A DNA stretch of 64,000 nt, from contig JALPQD010000636.1 of NCBI GenBank assembly GCA_023101885.1, forward strand, positions 226,001 through 290,000. Direction: 5' to 3'. The notes below the pieces were generated by a model. That model was not told the DNA's origin and made no database searches. It saw only the letters and a program-made list of their open reading frames with translations. Shown here piece by piece: positions 33,201 to 45,200 of this stretch (its first letter is position 1; each line of letters begins with the position of its first letter). The translations under genes were made by a program, and so were the position numbers. This DNA is from Typhlomys cinereus. Lineage: Eukaryota > Chordata > Mammalia > Rodentia > Platacanthomyidae.

Positions 33201-33940
33201 AGGTGAAGTTGGGTTTCAATACCAAAATAGCTTCAGGACTATATGATAGTGGTGGGTATGATAGCTCGGAGTGGGGGTTAGAGTTCAGGGACAGAGGACA
33301 GATTTTGTGATTTATTATGGATATGAGAGGGTAAAGGACTGAAGAGCCTGTAGGGATGAGTGTATGGGGTATTTGTGTATTGTGTGAAGGTTTTAAGCAG
33401 GAGGAAAATGGTAAATAAAAGGGTAACCTATCTTATGGCTGTATGATAAGGCTGTCTTGTGTTGAATAGTGAGGTTCTCAGAGTTCTCATTTAGATAAGG
33501 ATGGTCCACAGCTTTTCATTTCTATGGTGTAGAGTAGATTACTGATTTTTTTCTCTTTTTCTTGTAATTATCAGGGGAAGACTGTTTAAAAGTTCCTGGG
33601 ACATGGGCAGTGGTAGGACCTTTGAATGGTACTGAGAAATATAGGCAGGAGTGAGATGCCATAATATTTTTACTTCTGAAAGATTATATAACTTATTTTC
33701 ATGCTTTACCATGTGCGTTAATTGATTCTCAGTTAAATGAGATGAAATGAAAACTCATTCACTTGCAAGCAGAGTTGTGATTTCAAATTTGACCCTTGTG
33801 TCTTCTGTAAGTACAAACTGGAGCTTTCCTCTGTATAGTATAACTTCTGAGATATGAAGCAGTATGTTCTTTGCTGAATAGGGCATTGGCATTTAATTTG
33901 TTTTGTTCATTTTAATTTCTTTTTTTTCAAAGTGATGTTT
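30204..33940 (-). mobile_element. L1-8, R1 copy: ORF2 N-terminal half, ORF1 and 5' UTR
   Basis: On the minus strand: 5' UTR from about 33940, ORF1 about 32895-32000, then ORF2 about 31870-30204, ending just before the RT domain. The ORF1 start codon reads ACG. A URR1-like element interrupts ORF2 at 30653-31062. Open pieces (75 residues at 32227-32000, 88 at 30442-30176) are only remnants. Confidence 0.8.
30653..31062 (+). mobile_element. Private DNA-transposon-like insertion (URR1/hAT-Charlie-like) in R1
   Basis: A 410-bp insertion absent from R0, R2 and R3 at the equivalent place (R2 reads 'gtgtcccaccaatttg' straight through). Internal wording such as 'gtgtcaacttgac', 'agacccagcccatggtgggtggg' and 'gatggtcatttatcagcaac' follows the order of the rodent URR1 non-autonomous hAT element as I remember it. 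The flanks (tgtcccac and acacccac) could be a decayed 8-bp TSD. Orientation relative to the family consensus is uncertain. Confidence 0.55.
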
Positions 33941-34994
33941 TATATTTTCTTTTTTCTTTTTTTAACATTTTTATTATTATTTCAACTCATACAAACTTAA
34001 TAGGTACACCGGTTCCTTCCTCCCTCCTCCTCCCCCCAACCCCCTGCTCCCCCTCTTCTTCCCCCTTCCTCCCCATCCCCCAGTGACGCCCCAAGTCCCA
34101 GAGAATCCTTTAATGTTCATGCCAGATTCTCCTCTGGGCCCTCCTCTCCGATGACGTACAAGGACCCATAGGCATTTCCTTGAACCCTTTCCTGGGTTTC
34201 TCTTAAGGATAGGAGCACTACTATGACTGTCAGTTCCTTGCCTCCAAGGATCTTGGTGCCTTTAGCAAATGCTAGACTTTGTGGGGTCAGTAGTGTGTGG
34301 GACATTGCAGAGGGCATGTAAAGTCCAATTATGATTGCTTCAGCCCTAACTTGTGTGGAATATCTTGCATATCATAGCTCCTCCCATCCTTGTGCTCTTA
34401 CAGTCTTACCGCACCCTCTTCCACAAATTTCCCTGAGCTTCAGGATGGGTAGAGATTAGGCTGACCTAGTTCTAGGTCGTTGATATAGAGCCTCTGAAGT
34501 TCTGGATTATGGTTTGTTGATTTTTTTTTTGGTTTTGCTGCTCCTGCAATGCCCTTCACTCCATCCTGATGGGTATTGGATGTCACCCCCTGGCCAGAGA
34601 TAAAAAGCTGTTAAACTAGAGACTTGTTGTAAGAATATATTCAAAGGTACATGTAATAAAAGTAGGAAACCACAATGAGGGAGGGGTCAATCACCCATTT
34701 GCAAAATGGTTACTTATTGTCTACCAGACTATATGTCCTCACCTTCTGGTGAGATCACACCCCCTCAGTTGTAAATGATCAGGAAGGAAAAGTCTGCGAA
34801 CTTAAGGAAATGATCGTTGCTTACTTGCAGTCCCTGATGGAGTCCTATTTTCTCTTCTGTAACATGGTCTCCTCTCTCCTTGTTTCTGATATGGCCCTCC
34901 TACCCCATCCCTCTTGTTCATACTCCTTGCAATTACTGTATTACAGAGATTTACCGTCAAGTGTCTCTAGATGGGCTGGGTAGGTTTAGTACTA

Positions 34995-37790
34995 TTAGCC
35001 ACCTATTAGGGAGTAAATATGGTGCTTAATTTTCTGGGTCTGGGATACTTCACTCAATATAATTGTTTCTAATGACATCCATTTCCCAGCAAATTCCAGT
35101 AATTCATCATTTTTGATGGCTGAGTAGTACTCCATTGTATAGATGTACCACAGTTTCCTTATCCACTCGTCAACTGTTGGACATTTGGGTTGATTCCATG
35201 ACTTTGCTATTGTAAACAGTGCTGCTATGATCATGGTCGCACTTGTCCTATCGAGGTGAACCTCTGCTGCATGGGGGGTTATTTCCAAAAGTGGAATCAC
35301 AGGGTCATATGGCATTTCAATCTTTAACTTCTTTAAGAATCTCTAGACGGCTCGCCAGAGTGGCTGTATGAGCCTGCGTTCCCACCAGCAATGTAGGAGA
35401 TTTCCCTTCCCTCCACATCCTCTCTAGCATTTGGTGTTGTTCGTATTGTGGATTTTTGCCATCCTGACCGGGGTGAGATGATATCTCAGGGAGGTTTTGA
35501 TTTGCATTTCCCTGATGGCTAAGGAAGTAGAGCATTTTTTAAGATATTTGTTAGACATTTTAATTTCATCCCTAGTAAAGTTTCTTTTAAGTTCCAGGGC
35601 CCATTTTTTAATTGGGCCATTAGTTTCCTTGATGTTTAGTTTTTTAAGTTCTTTGTGTACTCTGTACACCAGAGCTCTATCAGATGTGTGGTTAGTGAAG
35701 ATTTTCTCCCGTTCTGTGGGTTGCCTTTGAGCTTGTGCTACAATCTCCTTATCTGAACAGAAGCTCTTTAATTTCACAAGATCCCAACTGTTGAAAGTTG
35801 GTAGCAGTGACTGTGCCATTGGATGTCTGTTTAGGAACTGTTGGCCTAGCCCAATCAGCTCGAGGGAATTCCCTACCCTTTCAACTATGGTTTTATAGAC
35901 TCTGGCCTGAAATCAAGGTCCTTGATCCATTTGGAATTAAGTCTTGTACAAGGTGACAAGTACGGGTACTTCCATTCTCACTGTCTCTAGGGTTTTGATC
36001 ATAAAAGGCTGTTGGATCTTGTCAAAAGCTTTTTTTGCATCTATCTTGGACTTTGGACTGGTTTATAGGATGAATTACATTTATTGATTTGCATATGTTG
36101 AACCAACCTTGTGTGCCAGGGATAAAGCCTACTTGGTCCCCGTGAGTGATCTTTTTGATATGTTTTTAAATCCTATTTACTAAGACTTTGTTGAGAATCT
36201 TTACATCTGTGTTCATCAGAGAGATTGGCCTATAGTTTTCTTTTTTAAGTGAATCTTTTTTAATTTTTGGGATTAAAACGATATTAGCTTCATAGAAGGA
36301 ATTTGGTAGTGTTCCTTCCTTTGCTATTTGATGGAACAGTTTAAGGAATATTGGTGTTATTAACTCCTTAAATGTCTGGTAGAACTCTGTGCTGAATCCA
36401 TCTGGTCCAGGACATTTTTTGGTGGGAAGATTCGAGATTACTTCCTCAATTTCCTTATATGTTATAGGACTATTTAAATAATTCACAACTTCCTGATTCA
36501 ATTTAGGTAAGTTGTGTTTACTTAGAAATTCATCCATCTCTTTTGTGTTGTCAAATTTCACAGAGTACAAGTTTTTGAAATATGATGTTATAATTCTCTG
36601 GATTTCTTGGGTATCAGTAGTCATAACTCCATGTTCATTTCTAATTTTGTTGATTTGGGTTTTCTCTCTCTTGCTTTTGGTTAATTTAGCTAGGGGTGTA
36701 TCAATCTTATTGATTTTTTCAAAGAACCAGCTTTTTTACTGGTTGATTTTCTCTATCGTTTTCTTAATCTCAATTTCAGATATTTCTCCCATTATTTTGC
36801 TAATCTCCTCTCTTCTACTACTTTTGGGATCAGATTGCTCTAGTTTCTCTAAAGCCTTAAGCTGGATTGTTAAGTTGTTTATTTCTGATGTTTCCATTTT
36901 TTTGATGTAGGCATTAAGAGCTATGAACTTACCTCTTAGGACAGCTTTCATTGTGTCCCAGAGATTTTGGTAAGTTGTATTTTCATTATCGTTCGCTTTC
37001 AAGAAATCTTGAATTTCTTTTTTAATTTCTTCCTGAATCCATTTCTCATTCACCATCATAGTGTTAAGTTTCCAGAAGTTAGTGTATTTTCTGTCTTTAT
37101 TTGTTTTGTGGATGTCATGATTTAGGCCATGGTGGTCTGATAGGGCACAGGTTAGAATTTCAACTTTTTTGTATATATGCTGATTCGTTTTGTGGCCCAA
37201 TATGTGATCTGTTTTGGAGAAAGTGCCCTGTGCTGCTGATAAAAATGTGTATTCTTTGGTGCGTGGGTGAAGAGTTCGATAGAGATCTGTAAGGTTCATT
37301 TCTTTAAGGGTTTGATTAAGGTCCAAAGTGTCTCTGTTAAGCTTTTGACCTGTTGATCTATCCCATGTTGAGAGGGCGGTGTTGAAGTCCCCAAGAATTA
37401 TCGTTTGGGGGTTGATTTCTTGCTTTAGATGCTGTAGGGTTTGCTTAATGAATGTGGAGGGGCCCGTATTGGGTGCATATATGTTCAGTATTGTGAAGTC
37501 TTCCTGGTGAATTGTACCTGTGACTAAAATGTAGTATCCATCTGTGTTTCTTATGATTTTTTTTGGTTTGAAGTCCACTTTGTCCGACAGCATAATGGCT
37601 ACCCCTGCCTGTTTCCTGGTTCCATTAGCTTGCAGTATTTTGGACCAGCCTTTCATTTTTAGTATGTGCCTATCTTTTGTGGTGAGATGAGTTTCCTGAA
37701 GGCAGCAGATCGTTGGATTGTGGTTTTTAATCCAAGTTTGTAATCTGTGAGTCTCTTAATCGGTGAGTTAATACCATTGACATTTAATGT
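34995..37790 (-). pseudogene. L1-6 ORF2 pseudogene with the RT core deleted
   Basis: The endonuclease half is well preserved: one frame is open for 306 residues (37656-36736), with GDFNTALS and an intact SDH triplet. It ends at a TAA where sisters have a Gln/Ser-Lys codon pair. The early RT part is open at 36624-36166. At about 35966 the sequence jumps from the position equivalent to L1-J 12957 to that equivalent to 11977. This removes the FADD motif and much of the RT and thumb region. A second 17-bp loss at about 36043 removes the codons around the first RT catalytic Asp. The C-terminal pieces (131 and 106 residues) remain. Confidence 0.92.
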
Positions 37791-37884
37791 TATAATGGAG
37801 AAATTATTTTTAATTCTGGACATTTTTTATGTTTAGTGAATTTTGTAAGCTTATTATTTTACATTTATTTTTTGTGGTATTATA

Positions 37885-38940
37885 CTACTCCTTGTCTTCC
37901 TGCATATGGTTGTTTTTTTCTTCATGTGTGCTTATCATTTCTGGCATTTTTTGAAGGCCTGGTTTTGTAGACATGTATCCCTTCAAGTTGTCTTTGTGCT
38001 GGAAAATTTTTCTTTCTCCCTCGATCATGACAGATAATTTTGCCAGGTATATCAGTCTGGGTTGGCATTTTTGTCATTTAATACATGAAATACGTCTCTC
38101 CAAGCTCTTCTTGCTTTTACTGTTTCCATTGAGAAGTCATTTGTTATTTTAATAGATTTGCCTTTAAAAGTGACTTGCTTTTTGTCTCTTGAAGCTCTCA
38201 GCACCTTTTCTTTGTGTTGAATGTGGAATGTTTTGACTATTATTTGCCGTGGCGATTTTCTATTTCGGTCATATCTGTTTGGAGTGCTAAGCCCCTCTTG
38301 TATTTGGATGGGCCTCTCACTCTTCATTTGAGGGAGGTTTTCATTTATGATAATTTGAAAAATTTTCTCAGGTGTGGTATTTTGAGATTCTTGCTCTGGT
38401 ATTCCATGAATGTGCATGTTAGGCTTCTTCAGGGTGTCCCATATCTCTTGAATGTTCCTCTCAAGTATCTTTTTGGCTTTAACAACCTCTTACATTGACC
38501 TGGTTAATTCTCCCACTTTGTCTTCAAATTCTGAAATTCTATTTTCTGCTTCATTAATTCTGCTGATAAGACTCTCTGTTGAGCTTTGGTTGAAGATAAC
38601 TTGTCTTTTAGTTCAATTTTAAACTCTGCCTGAGACTGTTTTAACTGCTCTATGCCTATTTTTGTTTCTTGAACAGTTTTCTCAACTCCTCCAAATGCCT
38701 GTTGTGTTCCTGTTCAAAGTTGTTGATGCGATTGTTTAATTCCTCTTGGATTTCCTGTTTCATGGTATTAATCATGGTAATAATCATACTTTGAAAGTTG
38801 TTGTCTTGGGTCTGGATTTCTTGGCTAACTTCTGTGAATTTGTTCTGGTTGGAATCCATCCTTAAGGGGTTGATTCTTTCAGTGGGAGATTAGTCTCCTT
38901 GGGTTTTGTTTCTCATGTATTTGCACTTTGACTTGGGCAT
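37885..38940 (-). pseudogene. L1-6 ORF1 pseudogene
   Basis: About 352 codons from the ATG at 38940-38938 (in 'acttgggcat') to a TAG near 37887. The coiled-coil part is open at 38859-38656 (67 residues). The RRM/C-terminal part is open at 38417-38052 (121 residues, starting MHIHGIPEQ). Frameshifts and stops between them prevent a full protein. It is colinear with the ORF1 of L1-J. Confidence 0.88.
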
Positions 38941-39778
38941 TGTTGTTTTGTCTTCTAGGGCTTTTCAGCTCTGTGTGTTTTTGACTGAACTGATTTAGTT
39001 GGTATTACTACACTTGGGCAGTTGTTACTAGTGCTTGCCTTGTGGTTGGGTATGTTTGTCTTTTGTCATTGTTATTTCCTAGCTGAGGCTACTAGGCTGT
39101 TAGTACATCAGTTAAATCAGGTTACGTAGACAGGGGGTGAATATTAGTATGGTAGGGGATTTTACAATGTAGTATTTTGGTGATATGAGAGAGTGAGTGG
39201 TTTATTCCCTGGAGTTGTATGTGTTTATGGGGTGGCTGTATGGAAAGGTTAATCTACAGTGATTAATATTAGAAATGAACAGTAAGGTGAAAAAAAAGGA
39301 GGTTTACTTATCTTTGGGCTGGATGTGAAGAATCTCTCCCATGTGATAGGATGATTGTAGAGGATTTCAGATGTATGGCCTTTGACCCTTAGAACTTTGC
39401 TTGAGTTTTCTTTGGACTCCATTGAATTCTAAGTAGCAGTGTGTCTTCTGTAGACCACTTGTGTGTGTCCCCGGTGGGCCAGAAAGGCAGAGGGGCTGAA
39501 ATTCTTGGCAGAATTCTTCACCTGGGGCCTGGGACTTGGTAGTGCCCCTCCCAAGCTCCAGGGATGGAGGAATGTGTGCAAGTCCTGTCCAGTTGGTGGG
39601 ACAGGCAGGCGGGAGGAATAAAGGGGCAGGGGCCAAGGGCGTGGCCCAGGCCAAAGAACTAGGCAGCCCCGGGCGTGTGGCTGGGACACTGGGCAACCTG
39701 CAGCCGGGGGTGGGGGGGTGGGGGCTGAGCGGATTGACTCACTCACCTGGGGATGACGGTGCGGGAGGATGAAAGGGC
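38941..39778 (-). promoter_or_regulatory. L1-6 5' UTR, non-monomeric type
   Basis: The first 60 bases next to ORF1 match the L1-J 5' UTR (landmark 'ctgtgtgttttt'). The rest does not: an AT-rich stretch to about 39440, then a GC-rich end (39440-39775) with 'gggcgtggcc'-type GC boxes and no visible tandem monomer. The AT-rich part matches the orphan fragment at 4469-4670 and loosely resembles the 5' part of L1-8. Promoter role is by position and family knowledge. Confidence 0.7.
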
Positions 39779-39786
39779 TATATTTT

Positions 39787-41430
39787 ATTTATTCAAAATG
39801 GTAGTCTTGCCATATTTGACATAATGTGATGAATTCCTCATTCTTATTAATGTTCAGTGTCCAAACACTACAATGTTGTGCCTATTTCTGGATCTAGACA
39901 TTAAGGATGAACTAGCACCAAGCTCCTGTATCAGAATCCTGGCCCACAATCGATGAAGAGCAGCATGACACTAGCTTTTGACAAAGTGTCACATATCCAT
40001 TACTGTCTAGTTCTAAAGTGGACTTGTGACGCAGGACTGATGAACTCATCTATTAACTATATGAACTGCAATGGATTTTCAGTGGAATAGTGCCACATAC
40101 GCTGATGTCATACACTGATGTTGATTTACTGCCCCATACACTAGTAGGCTTAGGCATGGAGCATATGGAATGCACTAAGGATTAGGTTTCATAATTCCGC
40201 CATTAAATTCCAGAGCAATATAACTAATATGTATTACCTCCCCTGACTAAGTGAATAAGGTTCTTGGTATGCAGTGCTTCCCGTGATTTGGGTAGTATAG
40301 AAGTAAACAGAAAGTTGTTCACACAGGATAATCCTAAATTTGTTCATTCCTGAGTTTTATGTCTTAGGACCTTCACAGTCTCTGGTGTACACCGTAGACC
40401 ACCTAATAATAGCTGTGTGATTGGCTCATACCAACGCCAGGGTAAAGTTAACTAGCTACACCAAGTGCACAGGAGTGCTGAGAAAGGGACAAGAGGTACC
40501 TGTTAGATCGCAGGTCACTCTAGATATGCCAAAATATACCAACACCCTGAATCAACTTCTTCGTCTTATCCACCTACCCCGGGAATGGTCCCACACACCA
40601 TAAGCTGGGTCTTCCCCATCAATCACACTATCTCCTCCAGGCTTGCTCAGGACTTGAGTCACCTTGCTAATTCTTCATAAGTATATTTAAAGGCTCAGTC
40701 CTTAGTTGTCAAGCACTTACCTGTATTTACCATGCTTAGTGAGTAAGGAAGAACTAGTGCTCCTGTATCATAATCCTGGCCCACAATCGATGAAGAGCAA
40801 TATGACACTAGCTTATGACAAAGAGTCACACATCCATTACTCCTCTTGCTGGATTTGTCTTACTTTGCTTAATATCATGGCCCCCAGGTTTACTGAAGTT
40901 CTCAAACCTTGTAGAACTTCCTTATTTATAAGGGTGTTCAGTGTTCTTCCATGCCATGTTTGACTTTCTGTTTGGCTAATGTCTTACGTTATGGATGGAG
41001 AGAAGGCAGTTTAATTTGCTCCTACTAGTAGGATGTTCTCTGTACAGTCCAGGTACCTCCATTATAGTTTTACCATTTCAAATGTGATCCTAACTTTGGA
41101 ATGAGTGAAAGATATTATTACAATTATAATTCTTCTGATAATGTAAACTATAAGGCCATTATTAGGTTTGAATGTTGAGGTTGACTACTTGCCTATGACA
41201 AAATCTGTCACATAAGCATAGAATTGGAAGCCTACTGACCTGCTTATCCAGTATTGTGGTAACATTCATTCCAAGGTAGCTAGTGATGCATTTTTCAAAA
41301 ATGTCACGTGGTTCTGCAAAGTACTACAAATGTGTTTTTTGAATGATCTTCAGCAGTGGCCTTACATTATTTGAATTCATTACTACTTCATTTCTATATA
41401 TGAGCAATTACAAGCCCCTTTATCTGTAAT
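39787..41430. other. Unrecognised left part of the array unit, R2 copy
   Basis: Matches 23431-25067 (R1) and 51479-53130 (R3). Contains the internal direct repeat (about 39905-40015 and 40745-40850). The longest open frame is 85 codons (40706-40963 plus), nearly the same in R3 (52398-52655). It is unrecognised, and in R1 the frame is not kept. Confidence 0.65.
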
Positions 41431-41890
41431 TTTTGTTACATTTTTATGTCATTTTTTTGCCTGATTAATCAGACTCAATAGGCAACCCCTACTTCTCCCA
41501 ACCTCCTCCATTTCCCCTTTTGTATGTCCTTTCACTCTCCCTCCCTACTTACTCTCTACGCCCCAACCACTTTTCCTTCCCTACTCATCCCTTGGTGCTT
41601 CCTGCTTTCTCTCTCCCAGCCTCCAGAGCATCCATTTATGCGGGCACTGAATTTCCCTCTGAGTCATCTACACTAGTTAGGGTTCAGGACACAGTGGCAT
41701 AGCTTGCGGCCTTTTTTGGGCTCCACGCTAGTATGGGAACTCTATTATGCCTGTTTAACTACCCTTGCCTTTAAGATCCTACTGCCTGAATCCTTCTCCC
41801 CTGTGATCCCTGCTAGACTTTGGGGGGTTGTTGACATGTCAGCCATTGTCCAGGTCAGGCAGGATCCAATAACGTTGTGGCTTGTAAATT
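41431..41890 (-). mobile_element. Old L1 3' UTR fragment, R2 copy
   Basis: Counterpart of 25068-25525: T-rich end, C/T-rich tract and 3' UTR in minus orientation, 5'-truncated. Confidence 0.8.
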
Positions 41891-42753
41891 TTGGAAAAAA
41901 AAATTATTGTGAAAGTAAATAGTAGCAAAAGAAAGGAGGAAAACCCCATGACTTACATTCAAATTGACTTGTAGGTGATAATGTCTGTAAGGTTACTACA
42001 GATGCAAGTGAAGGAAGGTGTCCATAATGGGAGGATGTTTCAGGGAATCCCACAGTGCCATGTGAGTAAGGTTGATGAGCCAGTGATCGAGGGAGAAAAT
42101 GTTTTGAATTGCAAGAGAAAAATTCACTCTTTCTTTCAACGAACATCCAAATCTCCACTCCTTCAAGTACTGACTACATCAGAGTGTTAGTTAGTATTCA
42201 TTAGCAAACAATAGGCAAAGACTTGTACTTTAATGTAGTGTTTATTTTCTACTATGAGAGAGACAGAATAAATATAAAGTAGCATGTCGGTACATTGCTT
42301 TGTGTTTGATTTGGGTGAAAGTGTGGAAAGGAAATTAAACAGAAAAGAATGCAGTCAGAAATAGGAAATGAACATTGATCTTGAATGTGCTCTTCTCCTT
42401 TGTATTGTCTTTGTGAAGTGTCAGCATGAATGTGATAGTGTCTTCAGTGCAACAAGAGTCTGAAGGTGATTTTCCTATCTTAAGCTGGGAGGTATTTCCT
42501 TCCACTGCTTCGGCCTTCCAAATTCTGACTAAAGGTTCCTCTGTAGCATTCATCCCTGATGCATGAAAGAGCCAAGGGTCTTTCAGTAGGACTGCTTTCC
42601 AGGGAGCAGTCATGGATTTTCAAATTAAAGGCCCCTTCTGTTGTGTCCACTAAATCTTGTGGCCATGGTTTTCCTGAGCCAGAGACCATCTGGCATTTTC
42701 CAGGTCACACTGGCAGATTAATATTCTGCTCGCTTGTTACCTAAGAGGATTTA
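41891..42753. other. Unrecognised unit sequence, R2 copy
   Basis: Holds the minus frame 42158-41904 (84 codons) and the minus frames at 42613-42335 and 42689-42480. None resembles a family I know. It lacks the L1 3' UTR that splits this stretch in R1. Confidence 0.5.
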
Positions 42754-43205
42754 AACGGGCTGGCATGCACATAAGGGGAACCTGCATTTAGTTCCAGCAG
42801 GGGACGAAAGGACTTGGAGTATAGAATCATAGGGAGAAGTCACCTGACCCCACTGGACCAATCATAGTCCTCCAGCAGCCCCTATCCCTTGTGACTGTTG
42901 GGTGTTGGGAGGTAGACGCCATCACGCCTGTTGGTGGCAAGATCAAGAAAGAAAAGCTTCCTGCTCTTCAGTTCTTCAAAAGTGAGAAGATTTTTCTCTG
43001 CTCTTTCCTTTGGGCAAATTACTAGGGTATCTTCTTATTAATTCAACCAATTTGGAGCTGAATTGCCTAGCGCTAAATTCCGGAGATGAGTCGGCAATCT
43101 CCTCAGAGTATCCCCTCGGTTATCAAAATTAGGCAGGCACCTAGTTTATTCTGTGGTTCATTTCATCCTTTCTCATAGAATTCTTCAAACATCTGTTTTC
43201 CCCTT

Positions 43206-43345
43206 CCACGACTTATATTGCTGTGTGGGACTTTGCGTCAACCTGTAGCGGGACTTCGCGCCAACCGTTAACGGGACTTCGCGTCCACCTGTGGCGGCCA
43301 TTTTCAGGGCTGCCGTAGGATTTTGAGTTCGGATGCCGTGAGACC
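43206..43345. promoter_or_regulatory. CpG-rich promoter-like core, R2 copy
   Basis: Identical by eye to the R1 core. The 23-bp repeats are at 43227-43249, 43250-43272 and 43273-43295, with the YY1-like GGCGGCCATTTT at 43293-43304. None of the CpG sites has decayed between copies. The local duplication follows (about 43308-43413 and 43519-43652). Confidence 0.5.
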
Positions 43346-43674
43346 TCTCGTGTTCCATCTCATTCGAATCTTCCCTTGGTTATCTCATGGTATCCTTTAA
43401 AAATAGTAGTGATTGTGTGTATAGTTATTTATTTCCCTTTCTCTTTTATTTAATTTCGTTCAGAAAACTGTACTTGTGTCTAAAGTACAAAGCCATGCTC
43501 ATTTGCTGGCTTTTCCCAGGCTGCGGTAGGATTTTGAGTTCTAAGGCTGAATGGCTGTGAGACTTCATTTCAAAAAAGTTTATAGGCCTTGTATTCATCT
43601 CATTTGTTTGTCCTTAGGTTTCTCATGACAGCCTTTGAAAATAGTAATAATTTTTTCCAATCATGCAAGGTGCT

Positions 43675-43750
43675 TGTGTGTGTGTGTGTGTGTGTGTATG
43701 TGCCTGTGTGCATGTGTGTGCCTGTGTGTTCGTGCATGCGTGTGTGTTTA
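43675..43750. repeat. TG-rich microsatellite, R2 copy
   Basis: A TG/TGTGCC-type run, longer at its left end than in R1 (27978-28040) by about 12 bases and equal in R3 (about 55371-55446). Confidence 0.85.
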
Positions 43751-43756
43751 TATATA

Positions 43757-45200
43757 TCGTTTTCTTTTTTAATTCTATCTTTATTGAGATGGGTATTAGC
43801 ATAATATTATCTTCATAGAAAGGATTTGGAAGTGTTCCTTCCTTTGCTATTTCACGGAATTGTTTAAGGAGTCCTGGTGTTAGTTGTGCTTTAAATGACT
43901 GACAGAATTCTGCACTGAATTCATCTAGTCTTCAACGTTTTTGGAGGGAAGGTTGGCAATTACTTCTTTAATTTCATCATTCGTTATAGGACAATTTACA
44001 TAATTCAGCTCACCAGATTCAATTTAGGTATGTTTTGTCTACTTAGAAATTCAGTCAATTAATTCTCTGAATTTCCATCGTATCAGTTCTAGTAACTCCA
44101 TTTTCATCTCTAATTTTGTTAATTTGGGTTTTCTCTCTTTTGGTTTTGGTAAATTTGGCTAAGGGTTTATCCATCTTACTGGTTTTCTTTTTTTTTCTTT
44201 TTAAAGAACCGGCTTTTTGTTTGATTGATTGATTGTATCACATCATTTTCCTTATCTTAATTTTGGATATTTCTGCCCTTATTTACTAATCTCTGCATGC
44301 CTACTTCTATTGGGATAGGATTGCTCTTGTGTGACTAAAGCTTTAATTTCCATTGTTAATTTATTTACTGGTGAACTTTTCTTTTTTTTTTTTTTGATAT
44401 GTTACTTGAGTGTTGTAAAATTACTTTTTAGGATAGCCTTCACTGTGTCCCAGAGATTTTGATATCTTGTATGTTCATTATCTTTCACTTCCAGAAATTT
44501 TCACATTTTCTTTTTCACTTCGTTCTGAACTTATTCCTTGTCAAGTATCATGGGATTGAATTCCCAACAGTAGAATATTTTCTGGCATTTGTTTTGTTGA
44601 GAAAGTTTACCTATATTCCATGGTGGTCTGTCAAGGTAGAGAGTATAACTGCCACATTCCTATGTATTGAAGATTCATTTTTGGCCAGTGTTAGACAAAG
44701 GTCCTGGGCTTCTGAGAAGAATGTTTATTCTTTGGTGTTTGGAAGAGAGGTTGGGTAGACATCGGTCAGGTCCATTGATAATAGTTTGACTCAGCTCCAG
44801 TGTGTCTCTGTTGTGTGTTTGGCCTTTTGCCCTGTCCACCTTTGAGAGTGGGTTATTGAAGTCCCCTACTATTACCATTTTTGAGGTGATTTGTTGTTTT
44901 AGACATTGTAGTGTTTCTGCAACAAACATGGATAACCTCGTATTTAGTGTATACATGCTCAGTATTGTGGTGTCTTCCTGATGAATCGTTCCTTTGACTT
45001 GTTTTGGTTTAAAGTCTATTTTTTCAGATAGTATAATTCCTACATCTGCTTGTTTCCTTGATCCATAAGCTTGAAGTCTTTTTGACTAGCCTTTTACTCT
45101 GAGAATGCCCCTGATTTTCTGGTTGAGATATATTTCCTGATGGAAACAGATTGATTGGTTGGGATTTCCAATCCATGTTTGTATCCTGTGTCTTTTTTTT
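43757..45200 (-). pseudogene. L1-7 ORF2 fragment, R2 copy
   Basis: Same extent as in R1 but without the private SINE. It lacks a segment of roughly 40 bp near 44060 that R1 retains at 28350-28400. A 93-residue endonuclease piece is open at 44956-44675, with a GDFNNPLS variant. It is split by the twin-primed L1 and resumes at 47769. Confidence 0.87.

Larger units (their letters stand above)
33949..39778 (-). mobile_element. Private 5.8-kb LINE-1 of R1 (L1-6), internally deleted
   Basis: A T-rich tail, 3' UTR (to about 34994), ORF2 (34995 to about 37790), ORF1 (37885-38940) and 5' UTR (38941-39778). An approximate TSD 'tatatttt' lies at 33941-33948 and 39779-39786. The empty site is visible in R0 (about 23415) and R2 (about 51470). 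Compared with L1-J, ORF2 lacks about 980 bp at 35966, including the RT active-site region. Confidence 0.93.
23431..39786. repeat. Tandem array unit R1, expanded by private insertions
   Basis: Colinear with R2 and R3 but 16.4 kb long. It contains an L1 3' UTR (25999-26655), a SINE (28564-28852), a URR1-like element (30653-31062) and a 5.8-kb L1 (33949-39778) that the other units lack. Removing these gives about the 9-kb backbone shared by all units, apart from the twin-primed L1 present only in R2 and R3. Confidence 0.9.

Noticed and set aside
36736..37656. A 306-codon open frame as a host gene
   Set aside because: It is the endonuclease half of L1 ORF2 and is continuous with other ORF2 and ORF1 pieces of the same L1.
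39367..39772. Proline/glycine-rich frames on both strands as proteins
   Set aside because: They lie in the GC-rich end of the L1-6 5' UTR, where stops are rare by composition.
42745..43760. ERV long terminal repeat
   Set aside because: I looked for TG...CA ends, a polyadenylation signal in LTR order, a primer-binding site and gag/pol frames and found none. The CpG-rich block is better described as a promoter-like core.
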